From JAJXWB01 sp964634325 (GTDB lineage Bacteria > Pseudomonadota > Alphaproteobacteria > Rhizobiales > Beijerinckiaceae), in contig CAZWJF010000003.1 in assembly GCA_964634325.1 (NCBI GenBank), positions 62,001 through 126,000 of the forward strand: DNA of 64,000 nucleotides, read 5' to 3'. Both the position numbers and the translations under genes were made by a program. Each line of letters begins with the position of its first letter. The stretch's first letter is position 1. This document shows, in pieces, positions 1 to 9,793 of this stretch. A model generated the notes under the pieces. It was not told the origin of the DNA. It searched no databases and was given only the letters and a program-made list of their open reading frames with translations.

Positions 1-1
1 T

Positions 2-121
2 GCGCAAGTTGCGTCGGCGATCAAGGAAGCGCGCGAGGAGGGACGCAAGGCGGTGCTCCTGCGCGTCAAGACGGGCGACGCAACGCACTTTGTCGCGCTG
101 GCGACCAAAGCTTCGTCCTGA
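2..121 (+). CDS. degP: DegP/Do-family periplasmic serine protease, C-terminal end only
   Basis: The window opens inside this gene: 39 codons remain, in frame from base 2 to a TGA at 119-121. The residues (AIKEAREEGRKAVLLRVK, then GDATHFVAL) resemble the last strand of the second PDZ domain of alphaproteobacterial Do/DegP proteases, which degrade or refold misfolded periplasmic proteins. The protease domain and catalytic triad lie outside the window, so this rests on the tail and on context. A hairpin terminator follows and then a two-component pair and glnE, the order known around degP in rhizobia. Confidence 0.7.
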   Translation, partial: AQVASAIKEAREEGRKAVLLRVKTGDATHFVALATKASS

Positions 122-167
122 CAGACGATTCCAGGTCGCGGCCCGCCCTGTTCGCGACGCTGGCTAC

Positions 168-206
168 GGCAGGCCGTTCCCCCAACCGGCCTGCCGTTTT
201 TCTTTT
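168..206 (+). terminator. Rho-independent terminator after degP
   Basis: Perfect 9-bp stem GGCAGGCCG (168-176) and CGGCCTGCC (187-195) with a 10-nt loop, followed by a T-rich run (197-205). It separates the protease gene from the response regulator. The Shine-Dalgarno GGAG of the next gene starts within a few bases of the T-run. Confidence 0.85.
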
Positions 207-217
207 GGAGCGGCTAT

Positions 218-910
218 ATGTCTGACATGCGACTCCTCGTGATCGAAGACGATTCAGAAGCTGCCGCTTATCTCGTGAAGGCGTTTCGCGAGCAGGGGCA
301 CCTTGCCGACCACGCCGCCGACGGGCTCGACGGCTACGCGCGCGCGGCCGAGGGCGACTACGATGTCCTGGTCGTCGACCGCATGCTGCCGAAGCTGGAC
401 GGCTTGTCTCTCATTTCCAGCCTGCGGGCGCAGAAGATCGAAACGCCCGCGCTGATCCTTTCGGCGCTGGGTCAGGTCGACGACCGCGTGAAAGGCCTGC
501 GGGCCGGCGGCGACGATTATTTGCCCAAGCCCTACGCTTTTTCCGAGCTGCTGGCGCGCGTCGAGGCGCTCGGCAGGCGCAAAGGCGCGACTGGCCCGCA
601 GGAAACCGTCTACCGTGTAGGCGATCTCGAACTCGATCGCCTTTCACACAAGCTCACTCGCGCAGGAAAAGAGATATCTCTGCAGCCGCGAGAATTCCGC
701 CTGCTCGAATATCTGATGAAGCACGCCGGGCAGGTCGTAACCCGCACCATGCTTCTCGAGAATGTCTGGGATTATCATTTCGATCCGCAGACCAATGTGA
801 TCGACGTGCATATTTCGCGGTTGCGGAGCAAGATCGACAAGGGGTTTGCGACGCCGCTGCTGCACACGGTGCGCGGCGCCGGCTACATGATCCGCGAGGA
901 GGCCATTTGA
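218..910 (+). CDS. OmpR/PhoB-family response regulator
   Basis: A 230-residue two-domain response regulator. The receiver domain spans about residues 4-118, with the acidic pair D11/D12, phospho-acceptor D54 (VLVVDRMLP) and the conserved lysine in LPKPY near 103. A winged-helix DNA-binding domain follows (about 130-228, ending VRGAGYMI). The ATG at 218 has a GGAG 8 nt upstream. It lies 80 bp before a sensor kinase and is almost certainly its partner. Placement after degP and before glnE suggests envelope-stress signalling, but the regulon cannot be read from sequence. The family call is firm; the specific role is inference. Confidence 0.93.
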   Translation: MSDMRLLVIEDDSEAAAYLVKAFREQGHLADHAADGLDGYARAAEGDYDVLVVDRMLPKLDGLSLISSLRAQKIETPALILSALGQVDDRVKGLRAGGDDYLPKPYAFSELLARVEALGRRKGATGPQETVYRVGDLELDRLSHKLTRAGKEISLQPREFRLLEYLMKHAGQVVTRTMLLENVWDYHFDPQTNVIDVHISRLRSKIDKGFATPLLHTVRGAGYMIREEAI

Positions 911-989
911 GAGGCCGGGCTTTCTTCGCGACGAAAGGACGTGCGCGCGCCGCCGCTTTCGGGAGAACGGCGGCGACGACGGTGCGTCG

Positions 990-2423
990 GTGAACACGCT
1001 CAGCAAACTTTTTCGAACGACCGCGTTCAAGCTCGCCGTTCTTTATTCGATCGCCTTCGCGATAGCGGCCAGCCTTGTCGTGTTCAATGTCGGCCGCAAC
1101 GTGCGCGGGGTCCTCGAGGACCAGATCGCGGAAACCATCGACGCAGACATCCGCGGCCTTTCCGACCAGTACGAGCAGGGTGGCGTAAAGCAAGTCGTCG
1201 AAGCGATCGAGCGGCGTATCAAACAGCCCGGCGGCGACATCTACCTGCTGACCACTTTCTCGGGCGATCCGATCGTCGGCAATGTCGCCTCGCTGCCGAC
1301 GGCGGCGCTCGCACGGCCCGCGCTCGTGGAAACCATCTATCAAAGGCCGGGCGAAAGACAGGCGCGTCGGCGCGCGCTGGCGCGCGTGTTCATCCTGCCT
1401 GGCAATTACCGCCTCCTCGTCGGACACGACGTCGAAGAACTCGAAAGCCTTCGCGTCATCCTGAGGCGGGCGTTGACCGGTTCGTTGTTCTGGCTCGTGG
1501 CGATCGGCGCGATCGGCGGCCTCGTCGTCGCCCGCCGCGTTCTCAAACGCGTCGACGCCATGTCCGCCTCCGCGGCGGCGATCATGACGGGCGACCTGTC
1601 AGGCCGTCTGCCCATCGCCGGGAGCGGCGACGAACTCGATCGTCTCGCCGAGAATCTGAACGCCATGCTTGCGCGCATCGAAGCGTTGCTCAAGGGCATG
1701 AAGGAGGTCTCCGACAATATCGCCCACGATCTGCGAACGCCGCTGACGCGTCTGCGCAACAACGCGGAAATGGCGTTGCGGCGCACGGGAGACCCGGACG
1801 GCCCGCATGAAGCGCTGGAGAAAGTCATCAGCGAGGCCGACGGCCTGATCCGAGTTTTCGACGCTTTGCTGACAATCGCCCGCGCCGAGTCCGGCAGCGG
1901 GCCGAGCATGGAGACGTTCGACGTCAGTCGCGTCGCGGAGGACGTGACGGAGCTGTACGAAGCGGCCGCCGAAGAACATGGCGTCGCATTCGCCAGCGCG
2001 ATCGAGCCGGGGCTGCTGGTGCGCGGCAATCGCGAACTGATCGCCCGCACTCTGGCGAACCTGCTCGACAATGGTCTCAAATACGGCGCGCCCGCGTCGT
2101 CCGGGATTGCGCCGGAGCTTCGGCTTGTCGTTCGCAGAACGGGCGCTGTGGTCCGCCTTTCGATCGAGGACCGGGGACCGGGCGTTCCGGCCGCGGATCG
2201 CAATCGCGTGCTCGACCGGTTCGTTCGACTGGAGGCCTCGCGCACCTTGCCGGGATCCGGCCTTGGCCTTTCGCTTGCAGCGGCGATTGCGCATCTTCAT
2301 GGCGGCGCGCTGAAACTGGAGGATAATGCGCCGGGATTGCGAGCGGTGCTGGAATTGCCACACTCGTCGCCGGCGCCCGGGGCGTCGGGCAATCGAAGCG
2401 GAGAAACCAAGAGTGGGTCCTGA
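990..2423 (+). CDS. Membrane sensor histidine kinase (partner of the upstream regulator)
   Basis: A 477-residue EnvZ/QseC-type kinase. TM1 is at about 13-35, a periplasmic sensor region runs from about 36 to 163, TM2 is at about 164-182, a HAMP region follows, and the HisKA domain carries H246 in SDNIAHDLRTPLTRLR. The HATPase domain has N-box NLLDNGLKYG, DRGPGVP and GSGLGLSLA. It autophosphorylates and should pass phosphate to D54 of the preceding regulator. The start is GTG at 990. The frame is open upstream to the regulator's stop, but TM1 begins soon after this GTG. The 3' end overlaps the start of glnE by 11 bp. Confidence 0.9.
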   Translation: MNTLSKLFRTTAFKLAVLYSIAFAIAASLVVFNVGRNVRGVLEDQIAETIDADIRGLSDQYEQGGVKQVVEAIERRIKQPGGDIYLLTTFSGDPIVGNVASLPTAALARPALVETIYQRPGERQARRRALARVFILPGNYRLLVGHDVEELESLRVILRRALTGSLFWLVAIGAIGGLVVARRVLKRVDAMSASAAAIMTGDLSGRLPIAGSGDELDRLAENLNAMLARIEALLKGMKEVSDNIAHDLRTPLTRLRNNAEMALRRTGDPDGPHEALEKVISEADGLIRVFDALLTIARAESGSGPSMETFDVSRVAEDVTELYEAAAEEHGVAFASAIEPGLLVRGNRELIARTLANLLDNGLKYGAPASSGIAPELRLVVRRTGAVVRLSIEDRGPGVPAADRNRVLDRFVRLEASRTLPGSGLGLSLAAAIAHLHGGALKLEDNAPGLRAVLELPHSSPAPGASGNRSGETKSGS

Positions 2424-5358
2424 CACTGACAAGAACGCTGCGCCCCTTTGGAGCCTCTTGCGACCGTCGCCGCTCGTCGCCGACAAGAAAGGTTCTGCAA
2501 ACAAACTGGACGAACTGATCGCCTCGACGAAGACCGATGCAGCGTTGCGGACGTTATTGTCGGAGCCGGCCGTAGAATCTCTGCTGGCCGCGGTCGCCGA
2601 TCACTCGCCGTTTCTCTGGCGACTTGCTGCGTCCGATCATGCGCGCCTGCGCGACATGCTCGAAAGCGACCCGACGCACGCGATCGCCTCGGCGCTTGAC
2701 CGGCTCGCAGCCGAGTGCCGATCCGCGACCGATCAGGCTGAGGTGATGACGCGCCTCCGCCGCGCGCGACAATTCACCGCCCTCTACATCGCGCTCGCTG
2801 ATCTCGGCGGCGTGTGGGGTCTTGAGCAAGTGACAGCGGCGTTGACCGCGGCCGCCGACGCCTTCGTTTCCGTGGCGCTCGATTTTCTCATTCGCGAGGC
2901 GGTCGCGGACGGAAAATTCTCGCCGGTCGACAGCGCGGATCCGCAGGTTGAATGCGGTCTCGTCGTCCTTGCGCTCGGCAAGCACGGCGCGGGCGAACTC
3001 AATTATTCGAGCGACGTCGACCTCGTGGTCTTCTACGATCCGGAAACCGCGGCGGCGAGGCTGAACGGCGCGGAGCCAGGCCCCTTCTACGTCCGGTTGA
3101 CGAAGGCGCTTGCGCGGCTCCTGTCGGAGCGCACTGGCGACGGCTATGTGCTGCGCGTTGATCTTCGGCTTCGACCAGATCCCGGCTCGACGGCGGTCGC
3201 AGTGTCTCTGCCGGCCGCGCTCAGCTATTACGAAACGCTCGGACAAAATTGGGAACGCGCCGCTATGATCAAGGCGCGCCCGATCGCGGGCCAGATTCCG
3301 CTCGGCGAGCAGTTTCTTGCGGAATTGCGGCCATTTATCTGGCGGCGTTATTTCGACTACGCCGCGATCGCCGACATTCACGCGATGAAACGCCAAATCC
3401 ACGCGGTGCGAGGTCATGCGGAGGTGGTCGTGCCCGGCCACGACGTCAAGTTGGGGCGCGGCGGAATACGCGAAATCGAATTTTTCGTGCAAACCCAACA
3501 ACTGATCTTCGGCGGTCGTCGTCCGGAATTGCGGGGACGACGCACGCTCGACATGCTCGCCGCGCTTGCAGAAGACAACTGGGTGACGACGCAGGCGCGC
3601 GACGAATTGAAGGAGTCCTACATCGTTCTGCGAACGGTCGAACATCGTTTGCAGATGATCGCCGACGAGCAGACGCAGCGCTTGCCGTCTGACGACGACG
3701 CCCTGCGCCGCTTCGCGAAATTTTGCGGTCAGTCGACCTATCGCAAGTTCGAAACCTGGCTGACTCGCCATTTCAGGAAGGTGGAAAGGCATTACGCGCG
3801 GCTCTTTGAACACGAGCCGGCGCTCGACGCTGAAAAAGGCAGCCTCGTCTTCACGGGCGTCACGGACGATCCCGATACGCTCGAGACGCTTCGCCGTATG
3901 GGTTTCAAGAACGCCGAGCTTGCGGCCGAGACCGTTCGCGGTTGGCACTTCGGGCGTCGCGCGGCGGTCCAGAGCGCCCGCGCCCGAGAAGTCCTGACCG
4001 AACTCGTGCCGGATTTGCTCGAGTCTCTCGCCGGTTCGGGCGATCCAGATGCGGCGCTCGCGGCCTTCGACGCTATGCTTGGCCATCTGCCAGCGGCGAT
4101 CGAGCTCTTCTCAATTCTTCGCTCCAACGGCAAGTTGCGCGATCTCTTTTCGGACGTTCTGGGAGCGGCGCCGCGGCTCGCGGCCATCGTGGCGAAGACC
4201 CCGCACGCGCTTGACGCGGTGATCGACCCGCGCTTCTTCGGGTCGGCACTCGATCGCGCCTATTTCGACGAGCATGCGCACCGCCTGTTCGAGATCGATC
4301 ACTACGAAGACTTCTTGGATACGGCGCGTTCGATCGCGCAGGAAAATCTGTTCTCGATCGGCGTTCGGGCGCTCTCAGGCGCCATCGACCCGGTCGAGGC
4401 CGGGCCTGCATTCTCCGCCCTTGCCGATTGCCTTCTCGAAGCCACTCTGAGTCACGTAACGAAAGCGTTCGGCGAAGAATATGGAAGCGTCCCGGGGGGG
4501 CGCATAGCCGTCATCGCCATGGGAAAGCTCGGCTCGCGCGAGATGACGGCGACTTCGGACCTCGATCTCGTCATCGTCTACGATTATGACGAGACGAAAC
4601 CAGAGTCAGACGGCCGTCGCGCCTTGCATGCCGTGCAATATTATACCCGCTTCACTCAGCGGCTGATCTCGGCGCTCACTGTGTCCACGCGCCGGGGCGC
4701 GCTCTACGACGTCGACATGCGGCTTCGCCCGTCGGGCAAGAAGGGCCCTGTCGCCGTTCAGTTGTCGAGCTTCGTGCAATACCAGCGCGAAGAAGCCGAA
4801 ACCTGGGAGAAGATGGCGCTGTGCCGCGCACGCGCCGTCTGCGGCGATCGAAGCCTCATGCGCGATCTGAACGATGCGATGAGCGAAGCGCTCAGGCGCC
4901 CGCGTGACAAGACTGCGGTCGCGCGCGAAATCGCCGAGATGCGCGAACTCATCGCGAAGGAGAAGGGCGACGCCGATCGATCGGACATCAAACTTCTGCG
5001 CGGCGGTTTGATCGATATCGAATTTGCTGCGCAGTTCCTCGTCCTTGTCCATGCGCACGCTCGACCGGAGATTCTACTAACCGGCACGGCGGACATTCTG
5101 CGCAAGGCGGCCGCGCTCGGCTTGTTGGACGCTGCTCAGGCGGAGACTCTGCTCTCGGCTCATCGCCTCTACACGGATGTCACCCAGATGCAGCGCATAC
5201 TGCTGCCGGTGGAAATGAAGCCGGCGTCTGCGCCTGCGGCCGTGCGGCGACGCATTGCGGCTTGCGCGGGGCTTCCCGACGAACAACGGCTCGACTCACA
5301 GATTTCTGCGACCGCCTCTTCGGTCGCGAAGCTGTGCCGACGTTTGCTGAGCGCGTGA
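2413..5358 (+). CDS. glnE: Bifunctional glutamine synthetase adenylyltransferase/adenylyl-removing enzyme
   Basis: GlnE adds AMP to, or removes it from, the active-site tyrosine of glutamine synthetase in response to PII and glutamine. Two nucleotidyltransferase repeats are clear: GKHGAGELNYSSDVDLVVFYD-type residues near 190-208 and GKLGSREMTATSDLDLVIVYD-type residues near 702-722, each with the DxD metal pair. The protein is 981 residues from the GTG at 2413, the family's usual size. The frame is open further upstream (to 2326), but that stretch lies inside the kinase gene and encodes Arg-rich sequence without family character. GTG 2413 has an upstream GGAGA. The 11-bp overlap with the kinase gene suggests co-transcription. 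It ends 17 bp from the convergent pleC-like gene. Confidence 0.95.
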   Translation: MGPDTDKNAAPLWSLLRPSPLVADKKGSANKLDELIASTKTDAALRTLLSEPAVESLLAAVADHSPFLWRLAASDHARLRDMLESDPTHAIASALDRLAAECRSATDQAEVMTRLRRARQFTALYIALADLGGVWGLEQVTAALTAAADAFVSVALDFLIREAVADGKFSPVDSADPQVECGLVVLALGKHGAGELNYSSDVDLVVFYDPETAAARLNGAEPGPFYVRLTKALARLLSERTGDGYVLRVDLRLRPDPGSTAVAVSLPAALSYYETLGQNWERAAMIKARPIAGQIPLGEQFLAELRPFIWRRYFDYAAIADIHAMKRQIHAVRGHAEVVVPGHDVKLGRGGIREIEFFVQTQQLIFGGRRPELRGRRTLDMLAALAEDNWVTTQARDELKESYIVLRTVEHRLQMIADEQTQRLPSDDDALRRFAKFCGQSTYRKFETWLTRHFRKVERHYARLFEHEPALDAEKGSLVFTGVTDDPDTLETLRRMGFKNAELAAETVRGWHFGRRAAVQSARAREVLTELVPDLLESLAGSGDPDAALAAFDAMLGHLPAAIELFSILRSNGKLRDLFSDVLGAAPRLAAIVAKTPHALDAVIDPRFFGSALDRAYFDEHAHRLFEIDHYEDFLDTARSIAQENLFSIGVRALSGAIDPVEAGPAFSALADCLLEATLSHVTKAFGEEYGSVPGGRIAVIAMGKLGSREMTATSDLDLVIVYDYDETKPESDGRRALHAVQYYTRFTQRLISALTVSTRRGALYDVDMRLRPSGKKGPVAVQLSSFVQYQREEAETWEKMALCRARAVCGDRSLMRDLNDAMSEALRRPRDKTAVAREIAEMRELIAKEKGDADRSDIKLLRGGLIDIEFAAQFLVLVHAHARPEILLTGTADILRKAAALGLLDAAQAETLLSAHRLYTDVTQMQRILLPVEMKPASAPAAVRRRIAACAGLPDEQRLDSQISATASSVAKLCRRLLSA

Positions 5359-5375
5359 TCGCTCGTCCCGTCAGA

Positions 5376-7661
5376 TTATGCGGCCAGACGCGCGGGCAAA
5401 TGAAACTGCACCACAGTGCCGCGTCCTTGCTGCGAGCGGACTTTGAGACGGCCCGAGTGCAGGGTGATCAGCGAGTGGGCGATCGCGAGACCCAGGCCGG
5501 AACCCTTCATCCCGTTGTCCACTTGCGAATGGAATTGTTCGAAGGGCCGACCAATTCGCGCGATGCATTCTCGCGGCATGCCCGGCCCATTGTCGGCGAC
5601 AAATACGTTGTAGCCGGACGCAGTCTGTCGGACCCGCACCGATACGGCGCCTGAATTGCCCGTGAACTTGACGGCGTTGCGCAAGATGATGCCGAGCGAT
5701 TTTTCGATGGCGTTGCGGTCGCCCTGATAGGCCGCATGCGTCGGGCGCTTGAGGTCGATGGCGATGGCCTTTTCGTCCGCCGCGAGTTCGATCCTGCGGA
5801 TCGCCGACAGCACGCTTTGGCCGAGATCGAAATCGTTGCGCTCGAGGGCGATTTGCCCGGCGTCGAGCCGCGACATGTCGAGGACGTCCGAGATGACGCC
5901 GAGGAGGTAGTCGCCGCTCTCTTTGATGTGTCCACAGTAGTCGGCGTACTTGTCCGAGCCGAGCGGTCCGAACACCTGACCTTGCATCATTTCCGAAAAG
6001 CCGATGATCGCGTTCAGCGGCGTCCGCAACTCGTGGCTCATGTTGGCGAGGAATTCCGACTTCGCACGGTTTGCGCTTTCGGCGTTCGCCTTCTCTTCGA
6101 GGTATTTTTCCGCGAGCTCGGCGAGTTCGCGCGCCTGTCGTTCCAGAGCCTGGCGCGACTTGCGAAGATCGATGACGGTCGCCGTGAGACGACGTTCCGA
6201 GTCGAGCAACTGCTCTTCGTGTTTCTTGAGCTGCGTGATGTCGGTCCCGATCGAGACGTAACCGCCGTCCCGCGTCCGGCGTTCGTTGACCTGCAGCCAG
6301 CGCCCGTCGCCCAGACGCGCCTCGTAGGTGCGCGCCGACGATCCCGGCCGTTCGCCGAGCGCGATCTGCGTCTGGATGAGCGGCGGCGAACCTGCCGCCA
6401 TCACATGCGCATAGGCTTTGCCTACCGCCGCAGTTTCTGTGCACAACCCGTGCAGCGTGCGGAACTTCGAGTTGCTCATCACAAGGCGATTGTCGGCGTC
6501 CCACAGAACGAAAGCTTCCGAGATCGACTCGATGGCGTCGCGCAGCCGCGCGTCGTGGCGCTCTGTGTGCTCGGCGAGCGTCTTCTGCTCCGTAATGTCG
6601 AGCGCAATGCCGATCAGGCGGGGACCTTCGCCCGGCCGCGCGTCGACGAGCTCGGCGCGCGCACGCAACCATATCCATTCGTTCTTGGCGTTCCGGATAC
6701 GGAATTCCGTTTCGAACGCCTGCGATTGACGGGCCGCGAGCGCCTCGGCCATCGCCGCCAGATCAGTGTCGCCGGCGTGCATGAGTCCCGTCAGTTCGCC
6801 GAAAGACAGAAATCGGTCCTGCGGCTCCATGCCGAGTATCTGGTACATGGATTCCGACCAGTAGATGCGGCCGCGCGCGATATCCCAGTCCCACAATCCG
6901 CAGCGGCCGCGGCTCAATGCGGCGTCGATGCGCCGGCGCAATCGTTCGCTCGACTCGTCGGCGTCGCGCGTGCGGCCAGCCTGCCAATAATAGGCGGCGA
7001 CCAGCAGGGCGAGCAGAGTTCCAGTCGAGCCCAGCAGAATGTCGGCGCGCAGCACGTTGGCGCGCGCTTCGGCCGTCGCGTCGTCGAGCGTATGGATCAC
7101 TGCGAGCTGACCGAGCGGCGCAGTCAGATTTCGTACGGTCGCGAACGCCTCGACGCCGTCAGCGAGCGTGATCTGCATGACGCCGGCCTTGTTCGCGTAG
7201 ACCGCGACAGGTTGAGCCTGCCCGATGATCTCCGCCAGCGTTTTCGGACCGGTTGGCGCCTTCGGAAAATAGTCGACCATCGCGCCAGCTGCGTCAGTGA
7301 CGTAGACGCGTCGTCCGCGCGCCAGCGCTCTGCCGGGCGCGATGTCGGTCAGCGCGACGCCGCCGTCTTTGCCGAGGAGCGCGACCGCGGCCCCGCGAAG
7401 GTTGTCTTCGATCGCCGCCGCGACGATTTCCAGGTCTCCGGAGGAATCCGCTAGCGCTTCGTCCTTGATGCGCGTCGAGATGAAGAGAGTCGCGATGGCG
7501 AGCGAGCCGAGAAAGAGAAGCGCCATCGCAACGACGCTGCGTCGAAACCAGGGCTCGACACGATAGAGCGTGTCAGGCGCAAATAACGATCTTGTCGCTA
7601 CTGAACCAGCGTTGCGCGTCCGCCCACGCGCAAGCACGCTGGCCGCGTCTGCACGCGCCAT
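5376..7661 (-). CDS. pleC: PleC-type PAS sensor histidine kinase
   Basis: About 761 residues. There is an N-terminal TM (about 36-58), a periplasmic region, a second TM near residue 230, at least two PAS domains, a long helix, then HisKA with His near 543 in NMSHELRTPLNAIIGFSEMM and a HATPase domain with GSGLGLAIAHSL. The phrase FGPLGSDKYADYC after the H-box is characteristic of PleC/DivJ/PdhS kinases, which act on DivK to control the alphaproteobacterial cell cycle. Its position next to glnE matches pleC in rhizobia, as I recall. The frame is open to 7709, but the ATG at 7661 is preceded by GAGGG and is the better start. The PleC assignment rests on motif and gene order. Confidence 0.75.
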   Translation of the reverse strand: MARADAASVLARGRTRNAGSVATRSLFAPDTLYRVEPWFRRSVVAMALLFLGSLAIATLFISTRIKDEALADSSGDLEIVAAAIEDNLRGAAVALLGKDGGVALTDIAPGRALARGRRVYVTDAAGAMVDYFPKAPTGPKTLAEIIGQAQPVAVYANKAGVMQITLADGVEAFATVRNLTAPLGQLAVIHTLDDATAEARANVLRADILLGSTGTLLALLVAAYYWQAGRTRDADESSERLRRRIDAALSRGRCGLWDWDIARGRIYWSESMYQILGMEPQDRFLSFGELTGLMHAGDTDLAAMAEALAARQSQAFETEFRIRNAKNEWIWLRARAELVDARPGEGPRLIGIALDITEQKTLAEHTERHDARLRDAIESISEAFVLWDADNRLVMSNSKFRTLHGLCTETAAVGKAYAHVMAAGSPPLIQTQIALGERPGSSARTYEARLGDGRWLQVNERRTRDGGYVSIGTDITQLKKHEEQLLDSERRLTATVIDLRKSRQALERQARELAELAEKYLEEKANAESANRAKSEFLANMSHELRTPLNAIIGFSEMMQGQVFGPLGSDKYADYCGHIKESGDYLLGVISDVLDMSRLDAGQIALERNDFDLGQSVLSAIRRIELAADEKAIAIDLKRPTHAAYQGDRNAIEKSLGIILRNAVKFTGNSGAVSVRVRQTASGYNVFVADNGPGMPRECIARIGRPFEQFHSQVDNGMKGSGLGLAIAHSLITLHSGRLKVRSQQGRGTVVQFHLPARLAA

Positions 7662-7833
7662 TGAGGGCCCCCTCGATTTCCGTCCGCCGCCCGGAGCCAT
7701 GTGCCGCATCGCTCCGAATCAAGGCCATCAGAATCCGGGTTCGGCGATTTGTCCAGACCGATTAACGAAAGATGAATCGCATTTTTTTCGCGCCATCCAA
7801 ATGGCGCGAACGGATTGCGAACGATTGGTTAAT

Positions 7834-9216
7834 TTACGCCGCCGACAAGGGCTCGGCATGCCCGACGACGCGACAGACGTCGGCGCGCTCGCTCTTCAGC
7901 CCGCGGTCGACATCGTCGACCGCATCGTGGGCTTGCGCCACGGCGAGCGAAGGCGCGACCCGGCAATGATAATTCACGACCAAGCCGGCGTCGGTCTGGC
8001 GCACGCGCACATTGTGAACCTGAGCAAGGACGCCGCCCGCCGCCGCGTGGCGCGCAAGCACGGCCGTCACCGCGTCCGACAGGTCCTTCGGCGCGTCGTG
8101 ACCCGTCAGTTCGCGGGTCTCGAGGGGCTCGATATGCGTCTCCACCTCGACGTCTTCCCCGAGCTCTTCACGGACGCCGGCTTCGAGGCGCGTCGCCGCC
8201 TCGTGAGCGGCGCCGAGCGGCATCCGTCCATCGAGCTCCAGATCAAGCGAAATGGACAGCCGTCCCTCGACTTCCTGCACGGTGACGTGGTGAACGGCGC
8301 GCTTTTGCCGCGCCGCCACCAATAGGATGCGTTCGAGGGCGGTTTCGTCGTCGAGCGCGGACGGGATCGTCGTCAGCGTGAGTTCCGCCTCGGGCGCTTG
8401 TGCGACGATTGCATTGGTCACGTCCTGCGAGATGCGGGTGACGCGTTCCATGGGCATCGTCCTCGGCACGGCGATGCCGATTTCCCCGAGCAGTTTCGAT
8501 CCCGCAGGCCGCACCCGCAGGAATTCGACGTTCACCACGCCGGGGACCTGTTCCACGACCGCGCGAATCTGGTCGGCGACGCCAGCGGGCGCGGCGTCCA
8601 GAAGCGAGTCGACAGTGCGGCGACCGAGGCGGTAGCCGGCGATGGCGACGAAGGCGGCCACGCCGAAGGCGGCGAATGCGTCGGCCTGCGGATAGCCGAA
8701 ATAGGTTGCGACGAGACCTGCGAGAACGAGAACCGACGCCACGAGATCGCTGGAAAAATGCAGGGCGTCGGCGGCAAGCGCGTCGCTCCGCGTTTCCTTG
8801 GCGATGCGCGAAAGCGATATCCATCGCACGGCGTCGATGACGATCGATGCGACCAGCACGATGAAGGCGATCGCCTTCGGCTCTACGTCAGCGCTCTTGT
8901 TGATCAGACGATGCGTCGCTTCGATGATGACGAAGGCGGTGAGAGCGAACAGCAGGCCGGTTTCGACCAGCGCCGCGAGCGACTCGAATTTGCCGTGCCC
9001 GTAATGGTGCTCGTCGTCCGCAGGCTTGTTGGACTCGCGAACGGCGAGCCAGGTCAGGATGGTCGCGCCCGTGTCCACCGCGGCGTGGCCGGCTTCCGAC
9101 AGGAGCGCCAGCGATCCCGACATCAACCCGGCGATCAGCTTGCCGACCGTGATCGCCGCGCTCGCGCCGATCGAGGCTAAAGCAGCGCTTTCCTTGCGTG
9201 CATGGTGGTCCGACAT
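7834..9216 (-). CDS. Cation diffusion facilitator (CDF) metal transporter
   Basis: A 460-residue inner-membrane divalent-cation/proton antiporter. The N-terminal six-helix domain has HAAVDT in TM2 and HHYGHGK at the following cytoplasmic turn, which are CDF metal-site motifs. The frame is open to 9288, but the ATG at 9216 (MSDHHARKE) has AAGGA 5 nt upstream and fits the family start. The C-terminal cytoplasmic part is about 250 residues, longer than in short CDFs (about 300 total), and seems to contain two ferredoxin-like dimerisation modules. The metal (Zn, Mn, Fe or Co) cannot be decided from sequence. It is a single gene, divergent from gloA. Confidence 0.88.
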   Translation of the reverse strand: MSDHHARKESAALASIGASAAITVGKLIAGLMSGSLALLSEAGHAAVDTGATILTWLAVRESNKPADDEHHYGHGKFESLAALVETGLLFALTAFVIIEATHRLINKSADVEPKAIAFIVLVASIVIDAVRWISLSRIAKETRSDALAADALHFSSDLVASVLVLAGLVATYFGYPQADAFAAFGVAAFVAIAGYRLGRRTVDSLLDAAPAGVADQIRAVVEQVPGVVNVEFLRVRPAGSKLLGEIGIAVPRTMPMERVTRISQDVTNAIVAQAPEAELTLTTIPSALDDETALERILLVAARQKRAVHHVTVQEVEGRLSISLDLELDGRMPLGAAHEAATRLEAGVREELGEDVEVETHIEPLETRELTGHDAPKDLSDAVTAVLARHAAAGGVLAQVHNVRVRQTDAGLVVNYHCRVAPSLAVAQAHDAVDDVDRGLKSERADVCRVVGHAEPLSAA

Positions 9217-9352
9217 ACGTTCCTTCGCTCCGGTCGCGAACGACGCCCAAAACGACGCCCAAGTAGGCCATCGAGACGGAAGCGGCAAGTTTTTGCTTCA
9301 CATCGTCGCCGCGCTGCACGAATGTCGGGCGACGCATGCCGGGAGGCGCACC

Positions 9353-9793
9353 TTGCAATATCTGCACACGATGATCCGCGTCAGCGACCTCGACAAGTCG
9401 CTGGATTTCTTTTGCAACAAGCTCGGTCTGGTCGAAGTCCGGCGCATCAGCAACGAGGCGGGCCGGTTCACCCTCGTGTTTCTGGCGGCGCCGCAGGATC
9501 TGGACCTCGCCAGGGACCGCAATGCGCCGCTGGTCGAGCTGACCTATAATTGGGACCCTGAGGAATATTCCGGCGGGCGCAATTTCGGCCATCTGGCCTA
9601 TCGCACGGACGATATCTACGCCCTCTGCGACCGTTTGATGAAGGCCGGGGTCGTGATCAATCGCCCGCCGCGCGACGGCCGCATGGCCTTCGTTCGCACG
9701 CCGGACAATATCTCGATCGAGTTGCTGCAAGCCGGCGACGCGAAAGCGCCGGCCGAGCCCTGGGCCTCCATGCCCAACACCGGCGTCTGGTGA
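9353..9793 (+). CDS. gloA: Lactoylglutathione lyase (glyoxalase I)
   Basis: A 146-residue VOC-fold enzyme that isomerises the methylglyoxal-glutathione hemithioacetal to S-lactoylglutathione. Aligned by eye with E. coli GloA, all four metal ligands appear present: H5 (LHTMIRV), the Glu of LVELTYNW, the His of FGHLAYRTDD and the Glu of ISIELLQ. The start is TTG at 9353: it gives the standard family N-terminus and sits 6 nt after a strong GGGAGG. The frame is open further upstream, but no earlier codon has such a site. It fits with the glutathione genes gor and the GST elsewhere in the window. Confidence 0.88.
   Translation: MQYLHTMIRVSDLDKSLDFFCNKLGLVEVRRISNEAGRFTLVFLAAPQDLDLARDRNAPLVELTYNWDPEEYSGGRNFGHLAYRTDDIYALCDRLMKAGVVINRPPRDGRMAFVRTPDNISIELLQAGDAKAPAEPWASMPNTGVW

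Noticed and set aside
2326..2412. Upstream extension of glnE
   Set aside because: The frame is open but lies within the kinase gene, is Arg/Cys-rich and lacks GlnE similarity; GTG 2413 with a nearby GGAGA is preferred.
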